A DNA stretch of 64,000 nucleotides from an uncultured Phascolarctobacterium sp. (GTDB lineage Bacteria; Bacillota; Negativicutes; Acidaminococcales; Acidaminococcaceae), in NCBI GenBank assembly GCA_949285135.1, contig CASDXO010000012.1:1-64000 (forward strand), written 5' to 3'. The position numbers and the translations under genes were made by a program. Positions 35,554 through 43,991 of this stretch are shown here, one piece after another. The number at the start of each line of letters is the position of its first letter. Within the stretch, counting starts at the first letter, position 1. The notes under the pieces are model-generated. The model saw nothing but the letters and a program-made list of their open reading frames with translations. It did not search any database and was not told the DNA's origin.

Positions 35554-36633
35554 ATGAAACAAGGAATCAAAACTATTCAAAATCTCTATGGAGAACTGGA
35601 ACGTCAGCGTGAAGCAAGAAAAGATTTAATCGCCGATACCAGAAGTATCAACATCAGCAGTACCAACAGTGTAAGCATGCTCAGTGTTTCTGCTGGGGAA
35701 GATATTTTAAGCTACCGTGTTACCGACATCGCTCACCGTCAGATTGCAGACAGACTTAATATCCCTTACAAGTATTATGAACGTATGCGGACTGACTATC
35801 CTGCTCTCTTAGACAAGAACGTCAACGGCTGGCTGCTGAAAAATCCGGAACGCAGGATGCTTAGAACCTTAGACGGCAAGCTCCGGGCCTTTTTAAGCGA
35901 CCGTTACCGCAGGCTGGATAATCTGGAGCTTGTCGACCATGTGCTGCCAGTCATAGCGGAAATGAAAGGCTGTGAGATTATCAGCTGCGATATTACCGAA
36001 ACCCACCTGTACTTAAAAGTCATCAACAAGACTATGAAAGCAGAAATCGTTCCCGGTGATGTTGTACAGGCAGGCTTCGTTATCTCCAACAGCGAAATTG
36101 GACTGGGCGCCTTAAAGGTAGAGCCATTAGTTTACCGTTTAGTCTGCAAGAACGGCATGATTTCTAAAGACCTTGCCCACAAGAAATACCATACCGGCAA
36201 ACAGGTAGAAGATACTGACAATGCCTATGAACTGTACAGTGACGCTACCTTAGCCGCAGACGATAAAGCCTACTTTATGAAAGTACAGGATATTGTCAGT
36301 GCTGCCGTAGATGAAGCTAAGTTTAATCTTACCGTAGATAAAATGCGTACAGCCATGAGCATCAAGACCGGAGATAACCCAGTGCAGACCGTAGAAGTCT
36401 TAGGCGACAGATATGTACTGAATAAGCTGGAGCGTGCTTCCATTCTGCGGCACTTCATCATGGGCAATGATTATTCTCACTTCGGCCTTGTTAATGCCGT
36501 AACCAGAAGCTCACAGGATGTCGTCGACTATAACAGAGCAACAGAACTGGAACGCATTGGCGGTACTCTGCTTGATGAAGGAGTTGAAGCTGTTAGTAAA
36601 AGAAATTTAATCTTACTTCCTAAAACAGCGTAA
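35554..36633 (+). CDS. DUF932 (phage/plasmid-related) protein
   Basis: 359 residues, cytosolic. The sequence (YRVTDIAHRQIADRLNIPYKYYERM, LRAFLSDRYRRLDN, FVISNSEIGLGAL, VYRLVCKNGM) is characteristic of DUF932 proteins, which occur on plasmids and phages and are of unknown biochemical role. AGGAGG precedes ATG 35554. GC content rises here relative to the WYL operon, marking a compositional boundary. It begins a set of mobile-element-type genes that runs to 42391. Confidence 0.85.
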   Translation: MKQGIKTIQNLYGELERQREARKDLIADTRSINISSTNSVSMLSVSAGEDILSYRVTDIAHRQIADRLNIPYKYYERMRTDYPALLDKNVNGWLLKNPERRMLRTLDGKLRAFLSDRYRRLDNLELVDHVLPVIAEMKGCEIISCDITETHLYLKVINKTMKAEIVPGDVVQAGFVISNSEIGLGALKVEPLVYRLVCKNGMISKDLAHKKYHTGKQVEDTDNAYELYSDATLAADDKAYFMKVQDIVSAAVDEAKFNLTVDKMRTAMSIKTGDNPVQTVEVLGDRYVLNKLERASILRHFIMGNDYSHFGLVNAVTRSSQDVVDYNRATELERIGGTLLDEGVEAVSKRNLILLPKTA

Positions 36634-36699
36634 AAGTTAAACAGTTATGTTAAAATAAAAATATATGATAATGGCACAAGGCTATCAGAGGTGAAGCAT

Positions 36700-37188
36700 A
36701 TGGAGGTAAAACTTGTACCAGCCTATAATCTACAAAAAGAAATAACAGCTCTTTTTACTGAATATACTGAGATGCTGATTGAAGGTGATTCGCAATTCAA
36801 GGAATATCTTGAGCTGCAGAACTATGATGATGAACTGTTGAATCTGGAGAAAAAATATGGTTGGCCAGAAGGCAGACTTTACATAGCTTACTGTAATGGC
36901 AAAATTGCTGGCTGCATCGGTTTAAAAAAGATGACAGCGCAGGAATGTGAGATGAAACGTTTATATGTAAGGCCAGAGTTCAGAGGTAATAAGATTGGGT
37001 ATATACTTATCAGGCAGATTATAAACGATGCCAAAGAAATTGGTTATAGGCATATGCTGCTAGATACTCTGCCATTTTTACAGAGTGCAATTTATATGTA
37101 TAAAAAAATTGGCTTCTATGAAATACCATGCTATAACAACAGTCCGATGTCTTCTTCAATTTATATGAAATTAAATCTCGCAAAATAA
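36700..37188 (+). CDS. GNAT-family N-acetyltransferase
   Basis: 162 residues with the GNAT core: IAYCNGKIAGCIGLKK (beta strands), MKRLYVRPEFRGNKIGYILIRQII (acetyl-CoA binding, R-G-N-K-I-G variant of RxxGxG/A) and YRHMLLDTLPFL. The acceptor is unknown. ATG 36700 has GAGG 7-8 bases upstream; an in-frame GTG at 36691 overlaps that site. A terminator follows. Confidence 0.85.
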   Translation: MEVKLVPAYNLQKEITALFTEYTEMLIEGDSQFKEYLELQNYDDELLNLEKKYGWPEGRLYIAYCNGKIAGCIGLKKMTAQECEMKRLYVRPEFRGNKIGYILIRQIINDAKEIGYRHMLLDTLPFLQSAIYMYKKIGFYEIPCYNNSPMSSSIYMKLNLAK

Positions 37189-37200
37189 AATATCTTTATT

Positions 37201-37236
37201 GCCAGGTATCTATTTTGATACCTGGCTTTTTCTTTT
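37201..37236 (+). terminator. Intrinsic terminator after the acetyltransferase gene
   Basis: GCCAGGTATC / GATACCTGGC with a 6-base loop and T5 follows directly. Confidence 0.85.
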
Positions 37237-37258
37237 TACATGGAAAGGAGAATCTATA

Positions 37259-37885
37259 ATGGCTAATTATTGCAGTAATAACATTGCTTTCTACAGTAAG
37301 GACAGATCCTTATTGCAAGATCTGTTCACCAAGATTAACGACGTTTTAGATAATACCAATACTCACAGCGTTTATCAACTTATGCTCAAGCACGGTTATA
37401 CCGAAGAAGCTGCTAAGAAGATTACTGACTGCCGGGACTATATCACCTATGCCGAAGACAAGATTACCGACTGCCCCTGTGGTTACAGCTACTTTAAGAT
37501 AGACACCGAATCAGCATGGCAACCTAATATGACTACCTTCTTCTATCTTCTGCAAGATAAGTATGCCAATAAAATCAGTCTGGTATATACCAGTGAAGAA
37601 CCCGGCTCAGGTGTATTCATCAATACGGATGTAGACGGACTGTTCTTTACTGACAGATATAAAATAGACTGCTGCATAGATAATAACTACTTTACTGATT
37701 ATTTCACAGACTTTAACGAAGTAATCGAATTTATCCGGGAAGATTATCCTAAAGCAGATGTCTGCATCTATGACAGCCCGGAAGAAATCCGTAATAAGGT
37801 CATTACTGCTTACGGCAGCAGTAACGAAGACAGCTTCTTCTATCTGGACAGATTTACCTGTAACTATGAATCGAGGTGGAACTAA
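37259..37885 (+). CDS. Plasmid-type protein of unknown function (possibly YubB/DUF1281-like)
   Basis: 208 residues, acidic, cytosolic. The start MANYCSNNIAFYS resembles the N-terminus of YubB/DUF1281-type plasmid proteins, and residues near 95-130 include ESAWQPNMTTFFYLL; the match is loose. ATG 37259 has AAAGGAG 8 bases upstream; the frame is open further up through the terminator, which rules out an earlier start. It nearly abuts the next gene. Confidence 0.5.
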   Translation: MANYCSNNIAFYSKDRSLLQDLFTKINDVLDNTNTHSVYQLMLKHGYTEEAAKKITDCRDYITYAEDKITDCPCGYSYFKIDTESAWQPNMTTFFYLLQDKYANKISLVYTSEEPGSGVFINTDVDGLFFTDRYKIDCCIDNNYFTDYFTDFNEVIEFIREDYPKADVCIYDSPEEIRNKVITAYGSSNEDSFFYLDRFTCNYESRWN

Positions 37886-37887
37886 TT

Positions 37888-38784
37888 ATGCCAGTAACAA
37901 AATTTCAATGCCCGACAGGAAATATAGTTCCTATTGAAAAATGTCTTGCTGCCTGTCCTAATCAGCAGAGATGTATGTTCCTGCCGACACTGAGGGCCAT
38001 AGCAAAATCAGTCGACAGGAAAATCAGTGAGCCTACGGTAACAGAACTGCTCTGCGGCATCAGGGAAACATATCTCAAAAAGACGACAGACTATGCCGTT
38101 GATCCGATGCAGCAGCTGTACGCTATCCACGGCAGTGCAGTCCATACTATTAACGAAGGCCATACAGAAGGTAATATGCTCAGTGAAGAAAGACTTGCCG
38201 ATAACGTAACCAGCGGCAAATTTGACCTCTACGGACAGATTATAGACTACAGCGATAAAACTCTTGGCGACTACAAAATAACCAATTCCTACAAGATTAT
38301 GAGGGCACTTGGTTATTACAAAGTAGATGTCCCGACAGGCGAAGTATATAAGACCGGATTAAAGAAAGGTCAGCCAAAGACAAAAAAAGAATGGCGCACT
38401 GACGGTGTAAGACATATCCTTGACTGGGCCATCCAGCTGAACTATTACCGCATACTTTTAGAACAGCGTGGCTTTACCGTAGGCCGTATGGAAATACAGG
38501 CAATGTGCCGGGACTACAGTCTGAAAGTAGCCAGTGAACGCAATATCACTAAGCCTGTCTATATCATCTATATCAATAAAATATCTGACCATTGGGTGAA
38601 ACTTTACATGGAAACAAAGGCAAAGAAATTGAAAGACGCACTGGAAAAAGGCTACCTGCCTAACCTCTGCTCATCTAAAGAACGCTGGCAGGACAGAAAA
38701 TGCCGTGATTACTGCGCTGTTGCTGAAAAATGTCCGTATGGCAGGATGATTAAGCACAGTAAAGATATTCAGATGGCAGCATAA
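37888..38784 (+). CDS. Cas4/PD-(D/E)XK-like nuclease with cysteine clusters
   Basis: 298 residues. The core SGKFDLYGQIID followed by TLGDYKITNSYK gives the Asp...Asp-x-Lys pattern of PD-(D/E)XK nucleases of the Cas4/AddB/RecB type. Cysteines near the N-terminus (CPTGN, KCLAACPNQQRC) and C-terminus (RKCRDYCAVAEKCPYG) could hold an iron-sulfur cluster as in Cas4 and AddB. No CRISPR array or cas genes occur here, so a role in plasmid/phage recombination beside the ERF protein is likelier. GAGGTGG precedes ATG 37888. Confidence 0.65.
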   Translation: MPVTKFQCPTGNIVPIEKCLAACPNQQRCMFLPTLRAIAKSVDRKISEPTVTELLCGIRETYLKKTTDYAVDPMQQLYAIHGSAVHTINEGHTEGNMLSEERLADNVTSGKFDLYGQIIDYSDKTLGDYKITNSYKIMRALGYYKVDVPTGEVYKTGLKKGQPKTKKEWRTDGVRHILDWAIQLNYYRILLEQRGFTVGRMEIQAMCRDYSLKVASERNITKPVYIIYINKISDHWVKLYMETKAKKLKDALEKGYLPNLCSSKERWQDRKCRDYCAVAEKCPYGRMIKHSKDIQMAA

Positions 38785-38815
38785 GAAAATGGTATATCAG
38801 TTTTATAAATTAATT

Positions 38816-38843
38816 TTGTCGAATTATCAAAACATATTATAAT
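38816..38843 (+). promoter_or_regulatory. Sigma-70-type promoter
   Basis: TTGTCG-N16-TATAAT, 34 bases before the next start. Confidence 0.6.
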
Positions 38844-38877
38844 GGAGTCATATAAAGCGTAGTGGAGGCTTGTTGTT

Positions 38878-39576
38878 ATGACAATTGTTGAAAGTAAAGT
38901 AAGAGAATATCAGCAAAGAATAGAAGAGTTATTTGCTGTATGGAAAAATACGGAACACCATACAAATGAAATTTTTGTGGAAGACGGTGTTGTATGTCCT
39001 GAAAAATGGTTTGCAAGTGAAATCAGACCTTTATTTCTACTGAAAGAAGCTTATGGTGGTAATAACGGATGGAGCTTAATTAATGACTATCTGACTAAGG
39101 ATGATCCTATTGAAGGTATATGGCGAAATGTTTCATTGTGGACAAAAGGTTTATTGAATACAAATGCAGAGCATTTGGATGCCTATAATCCTAATGATGC
39201 TGAGTTCAATAAATTTAATAATGAATATATTAAGTCCATAGCTGTTGTTAATGTGAAAAAAAGTAAAGGTGAAAAATCTTCTGATTATGAAGATATCTTA
39301 AACTATGCAAAATCAGATAAAAAATTTTTGCTTCAACAATTAGAAATATGTAATCCGACTATAATAATCTGTGGGTATACAATAGATCCATTAATTGAAA
39401 TTTGGGGAGAAAATATCAAAACAGTCCATAATGCTAATTTGTATTATCATATTACTCTTAATGATCATGATGTACTGGTATTAGATTATTGGCATCCGGG
39501 AAATCAATTTCCTAAAGTGATGAATTATTATGGTTTGGTCAATATTTACCAGCAAGCTCTGTTGAATAATGATTAA
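38878..39576 (+). CDS. Uncharacterised protein, possibly uracil-DNA-glycosylase-fold
   Basis: 232 residues, cytosolic. RPLFLLKEAYGG, SIAVVNVKKSKG, NPTIIICGYTI and VLDYWHPGNQFP resemble in order the strands and loops of uracil-DNA-glycosylase-like proteins (the last like the HPS motif region), but this is a weak visual match. TGGAGG precedes ATG 38878, and it has its own promoter. It lies before hipBA. Confidence 0.4.
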   Translation: MTIVESKVREYQQRIEELFAVWKNTEHHTNEIFVEDGVVCPEKWFASEIRPLFLLKEAYGGNNGWSLINDYLTKDDPIEGIWRNVSLWTKGLLNTNAEHLDAYNPNDAEFNKFNNEYIKSIAVVNVKKSKGEKSSDYEDILNYAKSDKKFLLQQLEICNPTIIICGYTIDPLIEIWGENIKTVHNANLYYHITLNDHDVLVLDYWHPGNQFPKVMNYYGLVNIYQQALLNND

Positions 39577-39580
39577 TATA

Positions 39581-39628
39581 TTAGCTTTTATTTGCAAAAA
39601 TACTATAAATAAGCTAAAATAATAGCTG
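39581..39628 (+). promoter_or_regulatory. hipBA promoter with inverted TAGCTT/AAGCTA half-sites
   Basis: TTAGCTT (39580-39586) and AAGCTAA (39611-39617) are inverted repeats, and a further AGCT lies at 39623. A -10-like TATAAA is at 39604. HipB-type antitoxins bind inverted repeats in their own promoter; the assignment here is inferred. Confidence 0.35.
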
Positions 39629-39918
39629 TGAATAACTTGGACTTTTTGTTTAATGAAACAACACCGGGAGATATTAATAAAAAGATAGCTGAACGTATCC
39701 GTGCTATTCGCAAAAGACGCAAGATTTCACAGAAAGAATTAGGCGAGAAGTCAGGAGTAAGCCTTGGGTCTGTGAAGCGTTTTGAGCAAAGCGGAGAAAT
39801 ATCACTGCTTTCTTTAACCAAGATTGCCATTGCTTTGGAGATAGACGATGAAATGAAAAATCTTTTTACTGATGTACCGTTTCAGTCTATTGAGGAGATA
39901 AAAAATGCAAAAGATTAA
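39628..39918 (+). CDS. hipB: HipB-like antitoxin, XRE family
   Basis: 96 residues with a helix-turn-helix (RIRAIRKRRKISQKELGEKS GVSLGSVKRFE region, residues about 23-55) and a C-terminal tail. The start is GTG 39628 without an obvious ribosome site, so it may be leaderless or start differently. It overlaps hipA by 14 bases. It should repress the operon and neutralise HipA. Confidence 0.75.
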   Translation: MNNLDFLFNETTPGDINKKIAERIRAIRKRRKISQKELGEKSGVSLGSVKRFEQSGEISLLSLTKIAIALEIDDEMKNLFTDVPFQSIEEIKNAKD

Positions 39919-41038
39919 TGAATTAAAAGTCTTTTATAAAAGCAGGCAGGTAGGTACTATGGCGGCATATAAAAACTATCTTGCTGCTTTTGAATATACA
40001 ACTGAATGGTTAGCTGAAGGTTTTAGCATTAGTCCATACTCATTGCCGCTGCAAAAAAAGGTTTTTATCCCTAAAATTGATCCATTTGATGGATTATATG
40101 GAGTGTTTGCTGATAGCCTGCCCGATGGTTGGGGCAGGTTGCTTGTAGATAGAATCTTACTTAAAAACAAGATTAATCCAGCAACATTATCTGCAATAGA
40201 TAGACTGGCTATTGTTGGTGCATCCGGTATGGGGGCTTTGACTTATGAACCGGATTATCATTTTGAAACATCGACAAGCAAGCTCGATTTAGATAAACTT
40301 TCCAATGAGTGTGCAGCTATTTTAGCCAGTGACTATTCAGAGAATCTTGATGAGCTTTTCAGATTAGGCGGTTCTTCCGGTGGTGCCAGACCGAAGATTT
40401 TAACTGAGATTGACGGTGAAGATTGGATTATAAAATTCCCTGCAAGAGAAGATAGTACCGACATAGGTGTGCAAGAGTACGAATATTCTCTCTGTGCCAG
40501 ACGATGTGGTATTGAAATGCCGGAAACTAAATTGTTTGCTTCTAAAACTTGCGGCGGATATTTTGGAGTAAAAAGATTTGACCGTAAAAAGGATATGCAA
40601 GGCTGTGTTCAGCGTATACATATGATATCGGCAGCAGGGATTTTGGAAACATCTCATCGGATACCGAATCTTGATTATGACATATTGATGAAATTGACAC
40701 TTAATCTAAGCAAAGATTTTTCTCAAGTTGAAAAATTATATAGATTGATGTGCTTCAATGTTTTTGCACATAACAGGGACGATCATTCTAAAAACTTTAG
40801 TTTCCTTTATGATGAAGAACAAAAAAATTGGCAGTTGTCACCAGCTTATGATTTGACCTATAGCAATTCGATTGGTGGAGAGCATGCTACTACTGTTCAT
40901 GGTAACGGTAAGAATCCAGGGATGAAAGAAATTTTAGAAGTTGCCGCACTGGTAGGTTTAAGCTCTAATAAAGCAAAAGATATTGCTGATGAGGTAAAAG
41001 AGTACGTTTTTGAAGATTTAAAAAAATATTTATTATAA
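39905..41038 (+). CDS. hipA: HipA-like serine/threonine kinase toxin
   Basis: 377 residues. The N-terminal HipA_N part (FADSLPDGWGRLLVDR) and kinase core are visible: GGSSGGARPK (P-loop-like), DWIIKFPA (ATP-binding Lys), YFGVKRFDR, the catalytic FNVFAHNRDDHSKNFSFL and metal-binding LSPAYDLTYS. HipA kinases phosphorylate tRNA synthetases or other targets and cause growth arrest. AGGAG lies just upstream, inside hipB. It appears intact. Confidence 0.88.
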   Translation: MQKINELKVFYKSRQVGTMAAYKNYLAAFEYTTEWLAEGFSISPYSLPLQKKVFIPKIDPFDGLYGVFADSLPDGWGRLLVDRILLKNKINPATLSAIDRLAIVGASGMGALTYEPDYHFETSTSKLDLDKLSNECAAILASDYSENLDELFRLGGSSGGARPKILTEIDGEDWIIKFPAREDSTDIGVQEYEYSLCARRCGIEMPETKLFASKTCGGYFGVKRFDRKKDMQGCVQRIHMISAAGILETSHRIPNLDYDILMKLTLNLSKDFSQVEKLYRLMCFNVFAHNRDDHSKNFSFLYDEEQKNWQLSPAYDLTYSNSIGGEHATTVHGNGKNPGMKEILEVAALVGLSSNKAKDIADEVKEYVFEDLKKYLL

Positions 41039-41042
41039 GAGT

Positions 41043-41080
41043 AAAATACACCGGATAAAAAATCCGGTGTATTTTCTTTT
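41043..41080 (+). terminator. Intrinsic terminator of hipBA
   Basis: AAAATACACCGGAT / ATCCGGTGTATTTT with a 4-base A loop, followed by a T-rich tract. Confidence 0.85.
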
Positions 41081-41149
41081 TCTTTATCAATAAAAATTAG
41101 GATAGACAGGTATTAAGCTGTCTAGCTTTTGTCATTTAAGGAGCTTGAT

Positions 41150-41440
41150 ATGAATATTTTTACTAAAGCCACAATCTACTATACCAGAGCTGTAGCAGAA
41201 GAAATCAAGCGGAATAAAACTTTCAATACCCAGGTTCTTTTTGCCATCCGCAGATTTTACTGCCAGGACTGGGGAGATACATCAGCAGAAGATAAAGTTG
41301 TTAATGAAGATTCCTTGAAGTATAAGGATTTTATCCTTGCTGCCTATCTGACCTGTAAAGGCAGGCTATGGATTACAGCCGAAAGTACGGATAAGAGTGA
41401 ATATGACATTATCACAGTACTTTTTCCGGCTGATTATTAA
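41150..41440 (+). CDS. Small plasmid-related protein
   Basis: 96 residues. The block FAIRRFYCQDWGDTSAEDK followed by ILAAYLTCKGRLWITAES and ITVLFPADY is typical of a small protein found on Firmicute plasmids and mobile islands; its function is unknown. AAGGAG lies 8 bases before ATG 41150. It precedes the ERF gene by 26 bases. Confidence 0.6.
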   Translation: MNIFTKATIYYTRAVAEEIKRNKTFNTQVLFAIRRFYCQDWGDTSAEDKVVNEDSLKYKDFILAAYLTCKGRLWITAESTDKSEYDIITVLFPADY

Positions 41441-41466
41441 ATTACAAAAACGAGGAGTGAATATAT

Positions 41467-42099
41467 ATGGAAAACGCAAAGATTGCTAAAAAACTTGTCG
41501 TTGTTATGAACGAATGCAGCCATGTAGCTAAGAACGGTATCAACAGCTTTCATAACTACAAATACGCTACTGCAGAAGATGTGCTGCAGAAGGTTAATGA
41601 ATCTCTTACGAAAAATAAGCTGGCAAGTATTGTCTGTCCGAAATTAGAAAGTATGGTTGACGCAACCAACCTCAAAGGCAATACAGAACATTTAGCAACA
41701 GTATCGGTACAGGTACACATCATTGATAGCGACAGCGGCGAAAGCGTTGATTTATTCGGTATCGGCTCCGGACAGGATGCCGGAGACAAGGCGGTGATGA
41801 AGGCACAGACAGCAGCAATTAGGTATGCTTTTATGCTCAGCCTTTGCATAGCTACAGGTGATGATCCGGAAGCGGATGGTAAGACTGATGAAGCAACTTG
41901 CACTGAAAATCAGCAAAATGTAAAACCTGCTGCTACCAAACCAAAAGCTGCACCAAAGAAAACTGTCGGTGAAGGTGTTGCCATCTGCGCAGGCTGCGGC
42001 GAAGAGATAACCAGCGAGAAAGTTGTACAGTTCTCTGTAAGCAGGTTCGGGCAGTCACTGTGCATGGACTGCCAGAAGAAAGCTAACAGAGCGGCATAA
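41467..42099 (+). CDS. ERF-family single-strand annealing protein with zinc-ribbon tail
   Basis: 210 residues. Residues 1-140 match the ERF type of phage recombinases (NSFHNYKYATAEDVLQKVNE, GSGQDAGDKAVMKAQTAAIR), which anneal single strands during phage or plasmid recombination. A Lys/Pro/Ala linker leads to a zinc-ribbon-like end with CAGCGEEI and CMDCQKK. Ribosome site GAGGAG. With the Cas4-like nuclease it suggests a recombination module. Confidence 0.85.
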   Translation: MENAKIAKKLVVVMNECSHVAKNGINSFHNYKYATAEDVLQKVNESLTKNKLASIVCPKLESMVDATNLKGNTEHLATVSVQVHIIDSDSGESVDLFGIGSGQDAGDKAVMKAQTAAIRYAFMLSLCIATGDDPEADGKTDEATCTENQQNVKPAATKPKAAPKKTVGEGVAICAGCGEEITSEKVVQFSVSRFGQSLCMDCQKKANRAA

Positions 42100-42112
42100 A
42101 GAAGGTGAAAGT

Positions 42113-42391
42113 ATGAAGAACTGGAGCAGGTCAGAGAATTACATCTTCAACGATATGCTGCGAAAATCAGAGCAGCTGATAACGGAGTTGGTGTTTGACG
42201 AAGATGATTTTAAAAGTATCGTAACCATTGAACGTATTGCTAATATACTTATTATTCGGCTAAGAAAGTTCCTGAAGGTTATGACCGATGATGAAATATA
42301 TGCCATGCTGAAAGGAATGCAGTCGCTAAGGAAGATGCGTGCGCCGCAGAAGCATAAGCTTGTAGAAATAATCAGAGAGTATTGGAACTAA
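42113..42391 (+). CDS. Small helical protein of unknown function
   Basis: 92 residues, charged and helical, no motif recognised (MTDDEIYAMLKGMQSLRKMR in the middle). Ribosome site AAGGTGAAAG before ATG 42113, 13 bases after the ERF gene. It is the last gene of the mobile-element-like module and is followed by a terminator. Confidence 0.55.
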   Translation: MKNWSRSENYIFNDMLRKSEQLITELVFDEDDFKSIVTIERIANILIIRLRKFLKVMTDDEIYAMLKGMQSLRKMRAPQKHKLVEIIREYWN

Positions 42392-42392
42392 G

Positions 42393-42424
42393 AAATGCCA
42401 GCGAGTAATTCGCTGGCATTTTAC
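42393..42424 (+). terminator. Intrinsic terminator
   Basis: AAATGCCAGCGA / TCGCTGGCATTT, 5-base loop, short T run. Confidence 0.8.
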
Positions 42425-42461
42425 TGTATGATAAAGTATTCAATTTTTAGTTTGTTATAAC

Positions 42462-42502
42462 GACAATAAGGTGTTTTTCAATAAGGTGTTGATAAGGTGT
42501 TA
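42462..42502. repeat. Three tandem-like copies of ATAAGGTGTT
   Basis: ATAAGGTGTT occurs three times (near 42466, 42481 and 42492) with spacers of 5 and 1 bases, between the terminator of the mobile-type module and the tRNA terminator. Its role is unknown; a recombination scar or regulator site is possible. Confidence 0.4.
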
Positions 42503-42508
42503 GAAAAT

Positions 42509-42541
42509 GAAAAAGCCGATTCTCAAAATCTGAGAATCGGC
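42509..42541 (-). terminator. Terminator of the tRNA operon
   Basis: The stem GCCGATTCTCA / TGAGAATCGGC (42515-42541) is followed on the minus strand by a T5 tract. Confidence 0.85.
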
Positions 42542-42549
42542 ATAAATGC

Positions 42550-42626
<77 letters not shown>

Positions 42627-42632
42627 ATAAAA

Positions 42633-42706
42633 TGGAGCGGGCGATGGGAATCGAACCCACAACATCAGCTTGGAAGGCTGAGGTTTTACCACTAAACTAC
42701 ACCCGC
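42633..42706 (-). tRNA. tRNA-Gly (anticodon TCC)
   Basis: 74 bases including CCA; anticodon loop CTTCCAA gives TCC. Acceptor GCGGGTG pairs with CGCCCGC. Confidence 0.96.
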
Positions 42707-42724
42707 AATTTATAACTGTAAGTC

Positions 42725-42801
42725 TGGTCGGAGCGGCAGGATTTGAACCTGCGACCCCCTGCTCCCAAGGCAGGTGCTCTACCAAACTGAGCCACGCCCC
42801 G
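42725..42801 (-). tRNA. tRNA-Pro (anticodon TGG)
   Basis: 77 bases including CCA; anticodon stem CCTGC/GCAGG holds loop CTTGGGA, giving TGG. It is first in the three-tRNA transcript. Confidence 0.96.
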
Positions 42802-42813
42802 AATACAAAGAAT

Positions 42814-42842
42814 ATTATACAGGTTTTAAAATTAAAAGTCAA
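42814..42842 (-). promoter_or_regulatory. Strong promoter of the tRNA operon
   Basis: On the minus strand TTGACT-N17-TATAAT, with the -10 ending 13 bases before the tRNA-Pro 5' end. Confidence 0.85.
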
Positions 42843-42891
42843 TACTTTTAATTTTTCTGCAATGTACTGAAAAGATGGTACTATAAAATAG

Positions 42892-43329
42892 TTATTTCTC
42901 TTTTAATTTTCTGTATACTGGGCGAAACTTTTTCGGAATTTCTATATTATCATGAATTGCGCAGCTTCCAGCCTTTAATGCTGTTTCGTAATACCATGCT
43001 TTGTAATTTAAAATTTCTAAAGTCTGCTGCAGCTGGGCTATCTGGATAGTGACCATAGCCTGTCGCTGCCGAATAAGTTCTAAACGCTCGCTAATTGTGG
43101 CATCACCCTGAGCCGCCAAGTCCATAAAGTGTTTGATTTCTCTGATCGGCATTCCTGCTTTTTTTAAACAGTCAATAATGCGCAGCAGTTCAAAATCCTT
43201 ATCAGTAAATATGCGGATGCCCTTTGCCGAGCGGAAAAGAAATGGAAGCAACCCTTCCTTATCGTAGTATCGCAGGGTTGAAGGCGGCAGGTTTGCTTTT
43301 TTGGCAATCTGACCGATAGTATAAGACAA
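42892..43329 (-). CDS. MerR-family transcriptional regulator
   Basis: 145 residues. The N-terminal MerR helix-turn-helix and wing (YTIGQIAKKANLPPSTLRYYDKEGLL, then KGIRIFTDKDFELLRIIDCL) and an antiparallel dimer helix are clear; no metal-binding Cys pattern is present in the tail, so it is more like the YyaN/AdhR group. TTG 43329 is favoured because GAGG lies 7 bases upstream. It diverges from the secreted-protein/ATC-hydrolase/NhaC genes, and a TTGACC-N19 spacing at 43355 resembles MerR-type promoters. Confidence 0.82.
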   Translation of the reverse strand: MSYTIGQIAKKANLPPSTLRYYDKEGLLPFLFRSAKGIRIFTDKDFELLRIIDCLKKAGMPIREIKHFMDLAAQGDATISERLELIRQRQAMVTIQIAQLQQTLEILNYKAWYYETALKAGSCAIHDNIEIPKKFRPVYRKLKEK

Positions 43330-43517
43330 ATAAATCACCTCATAATAGTAAATGTTGACCCTGTTTATTAATATAAGACTATCAGTATTTTTCGCTAAAG
43401 TCCAATGAATGATTTGTGAAATACTTATTTGTTGTATAGCAGGAGATTATACATAAGATAGCTAATATTAAATTAATTACTTTATTGTGCTGTAACACAT
43501 AGTAAGGGGGCATAAAA

Positions 43518-43979
43518 ATGACAGTAAATAATTTTATGAAGAAAACTTCTGCAGTATTGTTATCTTTATTAATTACGGGCAGCATGTTTGCAGCCAATAT
43601 GGAAGCAAAACCTAAAGACGACCCTAAACCGCCGGCAAAGCATGCTAAACAGTTGCCTCATGAAAAACACAAAAACTGTGGTGATATAGTTCGTGATGTT
43701 ATGAGGGTTGACAGGCATGATTTTGACAGAGCCTGTCATGCAGGGATGACTCTGGAAGACTATATTGTTGCTAAATATATTGCCGAAAGTATTGGCGGTG
43801 ATTTTACTGAGATTTTCCGTATGCAGAAAAATGGTAAGCCTTATAAGGAAATATGTAAAGCGCACGGCATTAACTGGGGAAGTGTCCGCAGACATTTAAA
43901 TGACAGATATGACCGCATGAACAGTGATGCCATTGCTGCAGGTCTGGTAATGTGGAGCCTGCATGAAATATTACATTGA
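43518..43979 (+). CDS. Small secreted protein of unknown function
   Basis: 153 residues with a signal peptide (TSAVLLSLLITGSMFAAN). The mature part is basic (His/Lys/Pro-rich 30-52) and then helical (NGKPYKEICKAHGINWGSVRRHLN). I recognise no family. TAAGGGGG precedes ATG 43518, and the next gene starts 12 bases after the stop. Confidence 0.6.
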   Translation: MTVNNFMKKTSAVLLSLLITGSMFAANMEAKPKDDPKPPAKHAKQLPHEKHKNCGDIVRDVMRVDRHDFDRACHAGMTLEDYIVAKYIAESIGGDFTEIFRMQKNGKPYKEICKAHGINWGSVRRHLNDRYDRMNSDAIAAGLVMWSLHEILH

Positions 43980-43991
43980 TGGAGGATAAGT

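Noticed and set aside
37888-38784. Cas4-like nuclease as a sign of a CRISPR-Cas locus
   Set aside because: No cas1, cas2 or repeat-spacer array is present; similar nucleases occur with phage-type recombination genes.
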